Shown piece after piece: positions 1 to 5,880 of a stretch of 6,794 nucleotides of DNA. This DNA comes from Alphaproteobacteria bacterium. Lineage in GTDB: Bacteria > Pseudomonadota > Alphaproteobacteria > Micavibrionales > UBA2020. Numbering within the stretch: position 1 is the first letter of the stretch; each line of letters begins with the position of its first letter. A program made the position numbers and the translations under genes. The stretch lies in the NCBI GenBank assembly GCA_023136145.1, contig JAGLRU010000094.1, forward strand, positions 1-6,794, written 5' to 3'. The notes beneath the pieces are model-generated. The model searched no databases. It was given only the letters and a program-made list of their open reading frames with translations, and was not told the origin of the DNA.

Positions 1-2235
1 TATTAAGCGTGGCTTGATACGTTTTTCAATACTCATCATCAAAGCGCTATAAGTCATAAGTTCAAAATTTTCATTTAAAGGCTTTATATTTTTTGCAACA
101 TTCATTGCTGCTTTCATATCATCCAAAAGCCTTTCAGCGAAAATACTGGCGTCTTTACCTTTGTTGGAGATGCAAAAAAAATTAAACTGAATAAATCTAA
201 GCATGTAATTTAAATGCAAGTTTTCAGGAAAAATTCTTTGCCCTTTTTCTTTTGCCATTAAATAGAACCAAAATAGTTCTTCTGCTACATATTTCATGGT
301 CTCACGATTAGACCTCTTAAACAGGTTATTTAAAGTTCCCTGAACGATAATCATTAACACATTGCTATCCTTTGAAAGGATGCCGTGCATAAACAATTTA
401 CTGACTTCATTTTGATTAAGAGGAGTGATTTGTTTCAGGTATCCGATACATATCGCAACGTGAACTTTACGCTGTTTATCTTGATCAAAAACTTGTTTGC
501 CTTGATCGGATAAGAGGGGAGATACGCGGTAGCGGTCTTTTGTTGTTTTCTCTATCCATGGCCCCACAAGCATATCGAATGCTTCACCGATCATGTTAGT
601 TTGGGGGGTTAGTTTTCCGAGAGCATCAACCATATTCCTGCTAAATGTTCCAAGAATAAAGCTCAACCTATATGCCAAATCTCTTGCACTATCAGGGATT
701 TCACTTCTGAGTTGCTCTCTAATGTTTAGCTTCTCATTCTTAACAGCCTCAGGCTCTATGAAGTCAGCTTCATCGAAAACCCAACCTTTAGCTTTGAGGT
801 TTTGTATTCTTGCCCTTACAAGCTGAGGATGACCAGAAGTACCAACATATATGATATTAGCCCAAGTGCTTGCTGGTTGTGTATCAGGACATCCGTTAGC
901 AACAGCGATTTTTTCAATTTCATCTAAGTCAAAATAACCTACCTTGATTAAGCATTCATCTGTAAGCCACGTATCATGTAACAACCTCTGCGGAGGTTCA
1001 GTTTGACATGTGATGATGATCTTCTGATTGTTATTAGCAGCATTAAAGAGAACAAGTTTCAATTCATGTTCGTAGTCTCTGTATCCGTTTCTTAGATCAA
1101 GATCATCGAGAATAAAAACCCTGCTTTCTTCAGGCTGAAGATGAATGAGAGTGTTCAAAGCTTTTAAGGTTTGTTTGATATGTGTAGGCTCTGTCCCTCT
1201 TAGATCAATCCATTTCTCTTTTACTTCTGTGTTTTGAAGGTAATGTGAGGCCAGTGTTGTTTTTCCTACGCCAGAGCTTCCAATGACAAAAACCACTGAT
1301 TTATCTAACGTTGTTTTAAGAACACCCTCAATCAAAACTCTGCGCGGAACAGAGTGGGAAGGTATTAGTGGAGGCTCTGTAAACATATTTTGTAAAACAG
1401 CTAAATCTATAAGATCTTTATTCTTTCCTGTTTCTGCATATTCTCTAACAATAGAAGCACTCCCACTTTCTGCATTGACTTGCAAAGTACGCACTTGTCG
1501 GGCGAACGTTATTATTTGCTCTTCGTAAGCTGAGTGAAAATCAATTAAGGTAAGCCCTTGCGATTGAGGAGCAATGATTTCATCAATGATTCTGAACATC
1601 AAAGCTGGGAATGCTTTTGTAGAGTCTGTTGCTGCGACAGTCTCTGCGTACTTTAGCCCTTTACAGACTAAGGCACGTTTAACATTGGCTTCTAAAACAT
1701 CTAACGGCTTCTCCCCCAAATCCCATGTTAAAGGCTCAAAGAATGTTTTTTGAAGCTCTTCATTACTTGTAGAGCCAAGAAAAGTTTTAAGATCATCAGG
1801 TAATGTTGGTATATTATTGAGAAATGTAACAAGTGATTTAATCTCTTCGCTCGTCTTATTTGTTTTTGCCCATAGTTCAAGTCCTTTTGTATTCTTACCA
1901 AAGGGCGAACCCTGTTCTTGTGTCGGCTGTGAAGTAGAAATAAAACGATATCGTATTTGTTTGTCTGGATTCTCTGTTCTATATTTCCAAAAGTTTGATA
2001 TGGAATCCTGAACATCTTTACTGTTCAAAGTAACTTTGGCTTTTACATGTTTAACTTGAATGGTTTCAATGGTATCGCCTTTGTGAATATCGAGGTCTTC
2101 CGTACCTTCCAAAATCAGTAGTTCGTTTTCACCAAGCTTCATCCATGCATCAAGACTCATACAAAATTGATAGATAAAGCCTTTTATGACATTACCTGCG
2201 TTTCTTTTACTATTTGTACCTTTTAGTGTGACCAT
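1..2235 (-). CDS. Cap4/DUF4297-like nuclease-STAND ATPase, Avs-like immune protein (3' end outside window)
   Basis: An uninterrupted minus-strand frame of 745 codons runs from the ATG at 2235 to the window edge with no stop. Residues 1 to about 130 look like a Cap4/DUF4297 restriction-type nuclease: GFIYQ near 19-23, then E43, E46-D47-L-D49 and Q60-V-K62, a plausible PD-(D/E)xK active site, and GLELW further on. A P-loop ATPase follows, with Walker A G319-SSGVG-K325-TT, Walker B VFILDD at 373-378 and a G468-H-P motif. The segment RYRVSPLL (568-575) fits the winged helix of STAND proteins; the rest is helical. In Avs-type proteins a C-terminal sensor binds a phage protein and triggers oligomerisation and DNA cleavage; that sensor would lie beyond the left edge. 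In-frame TAA immediately precedes the ATG, so this is the most upstream start; no good Shine-Dalgarno is visible. A five-codon ORF (2253-2236, MEYES) ends right at the start codon. Family assignment is from motifs only. Confidence 0.8.
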   Translation of the reverse strand, partial: MVTLKGTNSKRNAGNVIKGFIYQFCMSLDAWMKLGENELLILEGTEDLDIHKGDTIETIQVKHVKAKVTLNSKDVQDSISNFWKYRTENPDKQIRYRFISTSQPTQEQGSPFGKNTKGLELWAKTNKTSEEIKSLVTFLNNIPTLPDDLKTFLGSTSNEELQKTFFEPLTWDLGEKPLDVLEANVKRALVCKGLKYAETVAATDSTKAFPALMFRIIDEIIAPQSQGLTLIDFHSAYEEQIITFARQVRTLQVNAESGSASIVREYAETGKNKDLIDLAVLQNMFTEPPLIPSHSVPRRVLIEGVLKTTLDKSVVFVIGSSGVGKTTLASHYLQNTEVKEKWIDLRGTEPTHIKQTLKALNTLIHLQPEESRVFILDDLDLRNGYRDYEHELKLVLFNAANNNQKIIITCQTEPPQRLLHDTWLTDECLIKVGYFDLDEIEKIAVANGCPDTQPASTWANIIYVGTSGHPQLVRARIQNLKAKGWVFDEADFIEPEAVKNEKLNIREQLRSEIPDSARDLAYRLSFILGTFSRNMVDALGKLTPQTNMIGEAFDMLVGPWIEKTTKDRYRVSPLLSDQGKQVFDQDKQRKVHVAICIGYLKQITPLNQNEVSKLFMHGILSKDSNVLMIIVQGTLNNLFKRSNRETMKYVAEELFWFYLMAKEKGQRIFPENLHLNYMLRFIQFNFFCISNKGKDASIFAERLLDDMKAAMNVAKNIKPLNENFELMTYSALMMSIEKRIKPRLI

Positions 2236-2410
2236 TTAGGATTCATATTCCATTCTCGGATTTTGATTAAACGTTTTTTGAATGTTTCCCGGTTAGGTCG
2301 TGTGTTCAAAATTGACATAAACTTCATTGTATCCGATTCGGCGGCTTGAGCGATATGTTTCGATAAAAGATGTCCGTTGCGTTACACGATACAATGTGTT
2401 ATATTTAAAC
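2236..2410. other. Divergent intergenic region between the STAND gene and higBA
   Basis: This 175-bp AT-rich spacer must hold the promoters of both divergent genes. A perfect TTGACA lies at 2312-2317 on the plus strand, but no acceptable -10 box sits 16-18 bp downstream. A weak symmetry, ACAC (2384-2387) facing GTGT (2396-2399), lies just before higB and could be part of a HigA operator. I could not fix a promoter for the minus-strand gene. Confidence 0.4.
2377..2405 (+). promoter_or_regulatory. Putative higBA promoter
   Basis: TTGCGT (2377-2382, 3 of 6 to the -35 consensus) is separated by 17 bp from TATATT (2400-2405, 5 of 6 to the -10 consensus). The predicted transcript start is about 2411-2413, which is the higB start codon itself. 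Confidence 0.4.
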
Positions 2411-2701
2411 ATGGAGATTAGGAACATACGCCATAAAGGTTTGCGTAGCCTTGTTGAAAAAAATAACCCCAGAGGTTTGCAACAGGATTACGTTGATAAA
2501 ATTACTGATATTATGGCATTTCTTATTGATATTGAAGATATTGATGAGGTCATGGATCTTCAAAAATATAAACCGCACCGTTTAACGGGTGATCGCGCTG
2601 GGACTTATAGTCTGCATGTTACAGCAAACTGGCGCATCACTTTTAGTTATGATGCTGATGAAAAAGAATTATATGACGTGGATTATGAAGATTACCACTA
2701 A
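2411..2701 (+). CDS. higB: HigB-type toxin (RelE superfamily mRNA interferase)
   Basis: This encodes a 96-residue toxin of the HigB branch of the RelE/ParE fold, which in characterised members cleaves mRNA on the ribosome. Family hallmarks are the N-terminal RHKGL (7-11), H56-RLTGDRAGTYSLHV, N73-WRITF and the C-terminal D91-YEDYH. Length and motif order match complete family members, so it looks intact. I chose ATG 2411 because the family begins at this MxI-xxHKGL segment; the frame extends upstream to a TTG at 2327, but those 28 codons have no family resemblance. No Shine-Dalgarno precedes the ATG, and the nearest -10 box predicts a start of transcription at or next to it, so translation may be leaderless. 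The antitoxin follows after 18 bp, in the toxin-first order usual for higBA. Confidence 0.92.
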   Translation: MEIRNIRHKGLRSLVEKNNPRGLQQDYVDKITDIMAFLIDIEDIDEVMDLQKYKPHRLTGDRAGTYSLHVTANWRITFSYDADEKELYDVDYEDYH

Positions 2702-2719
2702 CAATAAGGAGTATGATCA

Positions 2720-3013
2720 ATGGCGATTAAAATAGGCATGAAACCACAGCATCCGGGTGGATTTATCAAACGCTCGATTTTACCGGATGAGCTATCTGTT
2801 ACAGATGCAGCCAAAGCTCTTAATATTGGCCGTCCGGCACTGTCCAATCTCCTGAATGAGAATTCTTCGTTATCGCCGGAAATGGCCTTACGTATAGAAA
2901 AGGCTTTCGGCGTAAAGATGGATACTTTGCTGCGTATGCAAACCCGTTATGATGCATATTATATGCGTCAGCGTGAAGAAGATATTCACGTGGAAAAGTT
3001 TGTGACTGCGTAA
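2720..3013 (+). CDS. higA: HigA-type antitoxin (XRE-family HTH)
   Basis: This 97-residue protein is the expected partner of the preceding toxin: a helix-turn-helix DNA-binding antitoxin that neutralises HigB and normally represses its own operon. Diagnostic segments are H11-PGGFIKR at the N-terminus, the helix-turn-helix at about 27-47 (VTDAAKALNIGRPALSNLLN), and the conserved S52-PEMALRIEKAFGV and MQTRYDAYYMR segments. Start ATG 2720 is supported by AAGGAG at 2706-2711, eight bases upstream. An ATG at 2713 is closer to that site but reads only five codons before a stop. The contrast with higB, which lacks a ribosome-binding site, would favour antitoxin excess. A strong terminator follows 43 bp after the stop. 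Confidence 0.93.
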   Translation: MAIKIGMKPQHPGGFIKRSILPDELSVTDAAKALNIGRPALSNLLNENSSLSPEMALRIEKAFGVKMDTLLRMQTRYDAYYMRQREEDIHVEKFVTA

Positions 3014-3056
3014 ATTAAGCGTAGATTTTTTTTAAGATAATTAGCAATCAATATTG

Positions 3057-3083
3057 TACCGCCATTTCCGGCGGTATTTTTTT
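3057..3083 (+). terminator. Intrinsic terminator of higBA
   Basis: A perfect 7-bp stem, TACCGCC (3057-3063) with GGCGGTA (3070-3076), closes a 6-base loop and is followed by seven T residues (3077-3083). It ends the higBA operon and insulates ardA. Confidence 0.9.
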
Positions 3084-3090
3084 GTTTTCT

Positions 3091-3249
3091 CTAAGGACTT
3101 CGTCCTCGCGCCCGCAAGGGTCTTCGATAAACGGCGCAAGCCGTATCCCCAATCTTCCTTCATTACATTTTCGTGCAGATTGGGTGATCCCCTTCAGTAT
3201 GCACCGCCCTTGCAGTTGCTACCCCACTCTCGGCGAGAGCCAAGGGCTC
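3091..3249 (+). other. Hairpin-rich leader region upstream of ardA
   Basis: This stretch is richer in C and G than its surroundings and carries no convincing gene. Successive short perfect stems are visible: 3094-3098 with 3102-3106 (loop TTC); 3111-3113 with 3118-3120 (loop GCAA); 3131-3135 with 3140-3144 (loop GCAA); CCCAATCT 3148-3155 with 3177-3184 (21-base loop); CTCTC 3227-3231 with 3235-3239; and GAGCC 3237-3241 with 3245-3249. The last two share GAG 3237-3239, so they exclude one another. No sigma-70-like promoter was found here. It could be a structured 5' leader of ardA, a small RNA, or a single-stranded-DNA promoter of the kind used in leading regions of conjugative plasmids; the last is inference. 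Confidence 0.5.
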
Positions 3250-3283
3250 ATGTGAACCCAACTTTAATTAAGAGGAGAGAAAA

Positions 3284-3790
3284 ATGACACAGCTTTACGC
3301 CCAGCCATACGATATATCAGCAAATGGATTTTATTTTGAGAGCATGGAGGAATACGATAGCAAATACGCCAAATGTAAAAATGATTTTGGCGGTCAAGTA
3401 GAAGAATTTGAAATTCAGTTTATTGACGGAGAAGAAATTGACGCAGCACTTTTCAAGGCGCTGGATATTCACCAAGGAAACTCTGACGCTTTTTTCACCG
3501 CTTGCGAAGAATGGAATGAAGACCAGAAAATCAAGGTTATTATTGCCGTAGGGGAATGCGGTTACAGTTTTGATCTGTACAAAGATGATCCAGATAATTT
3601 TGACATTGAGCTTTATGAATTAGACAACCTAAAAGACCTTGCCGAACAATTCATTGAAGAAGGCTTATTCGGTGAAATCCCAGAAAGTATTCAATCATAT
3701 CTTGATTGTGATGCAATCGCTCGTGATCTGGGTATGGATTACAGCGAAATCCGTCTGAATGGTCAAAATTACATTTACCGCATGGCTTAG
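3284..3790 (+). CDS. ardA: ArdA-family antirestriction protein
   Basis: This encodes a 168-residue, strongly acidic protein recognised as ArdA. ArdA proteins mimic the charge and shape of bent B-form DNA and block type I restriction-modification enzymes in the cytoplasm, protecting incoming plasmids or transposons. Recognisable segments are Y5-AQPYDISANGFYF, V39-EEFEIQFIDGEE, the A69-FFTACEEWNEDQK region, the VIIAVGECGYSFDL stretch and L117-AEQFIEEGLFGEIPE near the C-terminus. Asp and Glu are spread through the whole chain, as DNA mimicry requires. Start ATG 3284 has GAGGAG at 3272-3277, six bases upstream. It follows the structured leader and is coupled to the next small gene, whose ribosome-binding site overlaps the ardA stop codon. 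A decayed second ardA copy lies at 5735-5861. No helical membrane segment or signal peptide is seen. Confidence 0.9.
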   Translation: MTQLYAQPYDISANGFYFESMEEYDSKYAKCKNDFGGQVEEFEIQFIDGEEIDAALFKALDIHQGNSDAFFTACEEWNEDQKIKVIIAVGECGYSFDLYKDDPDNFDIELYELDNLKDLAEQFIEEGLFGEIPESIQSYLDCDAIARDLGMDYSEIRLNGQNYIYRMA

Positions 3791-3802
3791 GAGAATTGTA
3801 TC

Positions 3803-4072
3803 ATGGTTTATCAAACAATTACTCTTACATGGCAGAGCATTGATTTTACACTGGCTTTTGACCATGAATATTTTACTTCTTGTGGTATTGCACATATCGA
3901 AATTTATTGTAACCAGCCCCTACCAATAACGGAAACAGGCTATAAATCTATTTTTGTACCAACGGCAGATATTGCGGATATTAAAATTGCCGCCGCGCTT
4001 GTATTACAGACTTTAACCCTAAGTGCTCAAAAGACAGGTTGGACGTTGGAAAGGCAATTATCGTTATTCTGA
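3803..4072 (+). CDS. Small conserved protein with LPITETGYKS motif, coupled to ardA
   Basis: This 89-residue protein has no function I can name. Its sequence has a beta-strand-like first half (ITLTWQSIDFTLAFD), the motif L40-PITETGYKS49, a helical second half and the terminal peptide QLSLF. From memory, small proteins with IAHIEI...PLPITETGYxS and a QL-x-LF end recur beside ardA and plasmid-maintenance genes of alphaproteobacteria; this should be confirmed by search. The start is well supported: TAGGAG at 3788-3793 merges the ardA stop with the ribosome-binding site, nine bases before ATG 3803. The two genes are therefore almost certainly one operon with coupled translation. Its last 9 bp overlap the 3' end of the opposing Fic gene. 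A role alongside ArdA in anti-defence or element establishment is inferred from position only. Confidence 0.75.
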   Translation: MVYQTITLTWQSIDFTLAFDHEYFTSCGIAHIEIYCNQPLPITETGYKSIFVPTADIADIKIAAALVLQTLTLSAQKTGWTLERQLSLF

Positions 4073-5596
4073 TATAGAGTTTTTATCAACTAAAGCAGCA
4101 ATAAACTTTGTAAAAGGTACGATGTTTTGTTCAACGCTCGCTTGTTCTAGTACTTCCATGTAATTTTGTCGTTTTTCTACAGGAACAATCGTCCATGGAT
4201 AACCGCCTGCCGCTAACATAGTATTCATCATAAAGCGTCCAATACGGCCATTACCATCTGTGTAAGGGTGAATGTAAACGAACATAAAATGTCCTAACAC
4301 AACACGTACTGCTGGATTGGTTTCTTCTGATAGTAAATCAAAAAAAGCAGGCATGGCATCTCGAACTGCTTCATGATTTAAAGGTACGTGCATAGATCGG
4401 CGTATATAAACCGGATTATTGCGGTATCCGGCTAAATCAGATGGGTGCAATAAACCTGCTGTGACGCTAGGTGCAAATAGTTCTTGATACCATTTGCTAT
4501 GACTTTTTTCGGCAATAATACCGGAATTCTTGCCGCTCAATATTTGTTCTATGCTTTTTTGAACAGCCTGAAAAGCTTGCCAGTATCCACGGGCAGCAAG
4601 GGCGTTTCTGTATTCTCGGTCTTCTAAATTACTGTCAGGATTCCAGCTACCGCTTCGCACTCGTTCAATCAATTCAAGCGTTACATGATATCCTTCAATA
4701 GAAAGAGAATGGTAGGCATCCGTCACATACGTATCTTTTACATGCTTCATATATCCCGTTCTATCTTTCGGTAATCCGGGAGGTGCAGGAAAATGCTTCA
4801 TGACAGGTTCGCGCATCATTTGCCACATAAGACGGATACGGTTCACATATGGGGATACTTCACGAACAGAAAGTATGATTGATGGTTTATCATCAAACGG
4901 ATCAGTTTCGCGGATGTTGTATCCTGCCGCTGTCATAGCACTAATAATATGATCTGCAATATTTAATCGTCCTATATTGCGGAATGCTCCAGCAAGTTTT
5001 CCGGCAATGGTACTATGTCCATCTTCTAGAAGATGGACAAGCAAGCTGGAGGCATCAGGTAAAATAGCAAGTGCTGCACGTGCATCTGTTGGATATTGAG
5101 TAAAATAATTTGTGGAACATGCAATCAACGCCGCTTCCAGAGAAAACATGCGGATACCATTTTTTTTCTGTCTCTGTTCATTAGGAGGAAGTGCAGCCCG
5201 AATATCCAGCAAAGAGGTTTCATGTGGCAAATTTACGATCTTGTTTCCTGCTTTGGGATGACGAACTAAAAGCTGTTTTGGTACTGACCAGTTACCACTT
5301 TGCAACAGCAACGATTGCTCTGGAGATAAGCACCATTCATTACCAAAACGCTCCTCAAGATAAGTAGCGCAAAAACCCCAGAAGGACGTATACCATGCCG
5401 TACTATCTCCGTGTGTTTTACTTGGATGCGTTGATACATACCACCCTTTCATAACCTTCTGTAAAAAACCGTTTTTAAGAAGGCGTTCTTTATCCGTTCG
5501 TGATAAATCTTTGGAACGTATAGCCACTTTTCCTTGATTTTGAAGCTTTTTAAGAGCTTCAAGAGAAACTGCTAATTTTTCTGATGGTGTTGGCAT
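4064..5596 (-). CDS. Fic-domain AMP-transferase with AbiEi-like winged-helix N-terminus
   Basis: This 510-residue protein carries a complete Fic active site, H443-PYTDGNGRIGR454, with catalytic H443, preceded by a flap-like G390-YRNNPVYI segment. Fic enzymes usually transfer AMP from ATP to a hydroxyl side chain of a target protein. S297-LSI-E301-G302 matches the (S/T)xxxE(G/N) inhibitory helix. Placed N-terminal to the Fic motif, it indicates a class II, self-inhibited enzyme in which E301 would clamp R454. Residues 1 to about 60 resemble the AbiEi-type winged helix: ALKKL, KDLS, a leucine-rich helix ending LLKNGFLQKV, then K50-GWYV. The roughly 220 residues between are helical and unassigned. 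Start ATG 5596 lacks a clear Shine-Dalgarno but follows a well-formed promoter with three phased repeats, suggesting self-regulation. The 3' end overlaps the preceding plus-strand gene by 9 bp. The target protein is unknown. Confidence 0.9.
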   Translation of the reverse strand: MPTPSEKLAVSLEALKKLQNQGKVAIRSKDLSRTDKERLLKNGFLQKVMKGWYVSTHPSKTHGDSTAWYTSFWGFCATYLEERFGNEWCLSPEQSLLLQSGNWSVPKQLLVRHPKAGNKIVNLPHETSLLDIRAALPPNEQRQKKNGIRMFSLEAALIACSTNYFTQYPTDARAALAILPDASSLLVHLLEDGHSTIAGKLAGAFRNIGRLNIADHIISAMTAAGYNIRETDPFDDKPSIILSVREVSPYVNRIRLMWQMMREPVMKHFPAPPGLPKDRTGYMKHVKDTYVTDAYHSLSIEGYHVTLELIERVRSGSWNPDSNLEDREYRNALAARGYWQAFQAVQKSIEQILSGKNSGIIAEKSHSKWYQELFAPSVTAGLLHPSDLAGYRNNPVYIRRSMHVPLNHEAVRDAMPAFFDLLSEETNPAVRVVLGHFMFVYIHPYTDGNGRIGRFMMNTMLAAGGYPWTIVPVEKRQNYMEVLEQASVEQNIVPFTKFIAALVDKNSISE

Positions 5597-5608
5597 AAAA
5601 CAAAATCT

Positions 5609-5667
5609 ATTAGGTTTTTGTGTTGCATGATTGTTAGGTTATTAAGTTGTATCACCGTTAGGTTATT
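5609..5667 (-). repeat. Three direct repeats with 24-bp spacing over the Fic promoter (putative operators)
   Basis: On the minus strand AATAACCTAAC occurs at 5667-5657 and again at 5643-5633, with a 9-of-11 match (AAAAACCTAAT) at 5619-5609. Start-to-start spacing is exactly 24 bp both times. The first copy lies between the -35 and -10 boxes, the second covers the predicted transcript start, and the third lies in the leader. This placement is typical of repressor operators. The winged-helix N-terminus of the Fic protein is the natural candidate ligand, by analogy with AbiEi autoregulation. Confidence 0.65.
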
Positions 5668-5674
5668 CTGTCAA
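5646..5674 (-). promoter_or_regulatory. Promoter of the Fic gene
   Basis: On the minus strand a perfect TTGACA (5674-5669) is followed after exactly 17 bp by TACAAC (5651-5646, 4 of 6 to the -10 consensus), preceded by TGA, an extended -10 (TGn). The predicted start of transcription is about 5639, giving a leader of about 43 nt. Confidence 0.7.
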
Positions 5675-5698
5675 CATTATATTTAGATATGTGAGCAA

Positions 5699-5738
5699 CT
5701 AGGTTCTGTTGTGAAATTTATTTCACAACAGAACCTAG
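5699..5738. repeat. Perfect 19-bp inverted repeat, possible collapsed insertion-sequence ends
   Basis: Arms CTAGGTTCTGTTGTGAAAT (5699-5717) and its exact complement (5720-5738) are separated by only two bases. No T-run follows on either strand, so it does not look like an intrinsic terminator. The arms begin GGTTCTGTTG inside CTAG on both sides. This resembles terminal inverted repeats of some IS families (from memory, IS6 and IS5-type ends), flanked by a short target duplication. No transposase is present. The right arm ends exactly where similarity to ardA begins. Confidence 0.8.
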
Positions 5739-5861
5739 ACATTCATCAAGGAAACTTTGATGCTTTTTTCACAGCTTGCGAAGAATGGAACGAAGACCGG
5801 AGAATTAGTTATTTTGATATAAGGCTTTATCTGGTGCATTATTGGTGTATAATTACATCAT
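5735..5861 (+). pseudogene. Remnant of a second ardA gene
   Basis: From 5735 the sequence aligns with ardA from its Leu60-Asp61 codons. Over 69 bases (5738-5806 against 3464-3532) 60 are identical, and six of the nine differences are at third codon positions. The reading frame gives DIHQGNFDAFFTACEEWNED. It then skips 60 bases (20 codons) relative to ardA, keeps frame, and resumes with FDIRLY (5813-5830, against FDIELY at 3599-3616). After that it drifts to a TAG at 5859-5861. There is no start codon and most of both ends is missing, so it cannot be functional. The pattern of mostly silent differences says it is an old, formerly selected divergent copy rather than a fresh duplication of the neighbouring gene. 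Confidence 0.85.
5848..5853 (+). promoter_or_regulatory. Putative -10 box for parD
   Basis: A perfect TATAAT at 5848-5853 would start transcription near 5860, just ahead of the parD ribosome-binding site at 5866-5872. The -35 match (TTTATC, 5826-5831, 16-bp spacing) is poor. The promoter appears to be built from the tail of the ardA remnant. Confidence 0.45.
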
Positions 5862-5880
5862 AGAGAAAGGAGTGCTATCT

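Noticed and set aside
593..2011. Several plus- and minus-strand open frames of 64-95 codons (593-826, 1283-1528, 1728-2015, 1817-2011).
   Set aside because: All lie inside the continuous minus-strand STAND frame, in other frames, with no family resemblance or ribosome-binding sites.
2292..2298. GTTAGGT before the STAND gene, similar to the Fic promoter repeat.
   Set aside because: A single 7-base match is expected by chance in a window this size, and there is no second phased copy.
2312..2317. A perfect TTGACA as -35 box for higBA.
   Set aside because: No -10-like hexamer occurs at 16-18 bp downstream, and it is almost 100 bp from the higB start.
2327..2410. Upstream extension of higB from a TTG codon.
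   Set aside because: The added 28 residues are not conserved-looking and no ribosome-binding site precedes the TTG; HigB proteins begin at the ATG at 2411.
3054..3287. A 77-codon open frame across the ardA leader.
   Set aside because: It spans the higBA terminator and the hairpin cluster, has no ribosome-binding site and shows no protein-like composition.
3695..3895. Minus-strand open frame of 66 codons.
   Set aside because: It is a shadow of the ardA end and the start of the LPITETGY gene.
5699..5738. The 19-bp palindrome as an intrinsic terminator.
   Set aside because: No run of T follows it on either strand, and it lies upstream of the genes on both sides.
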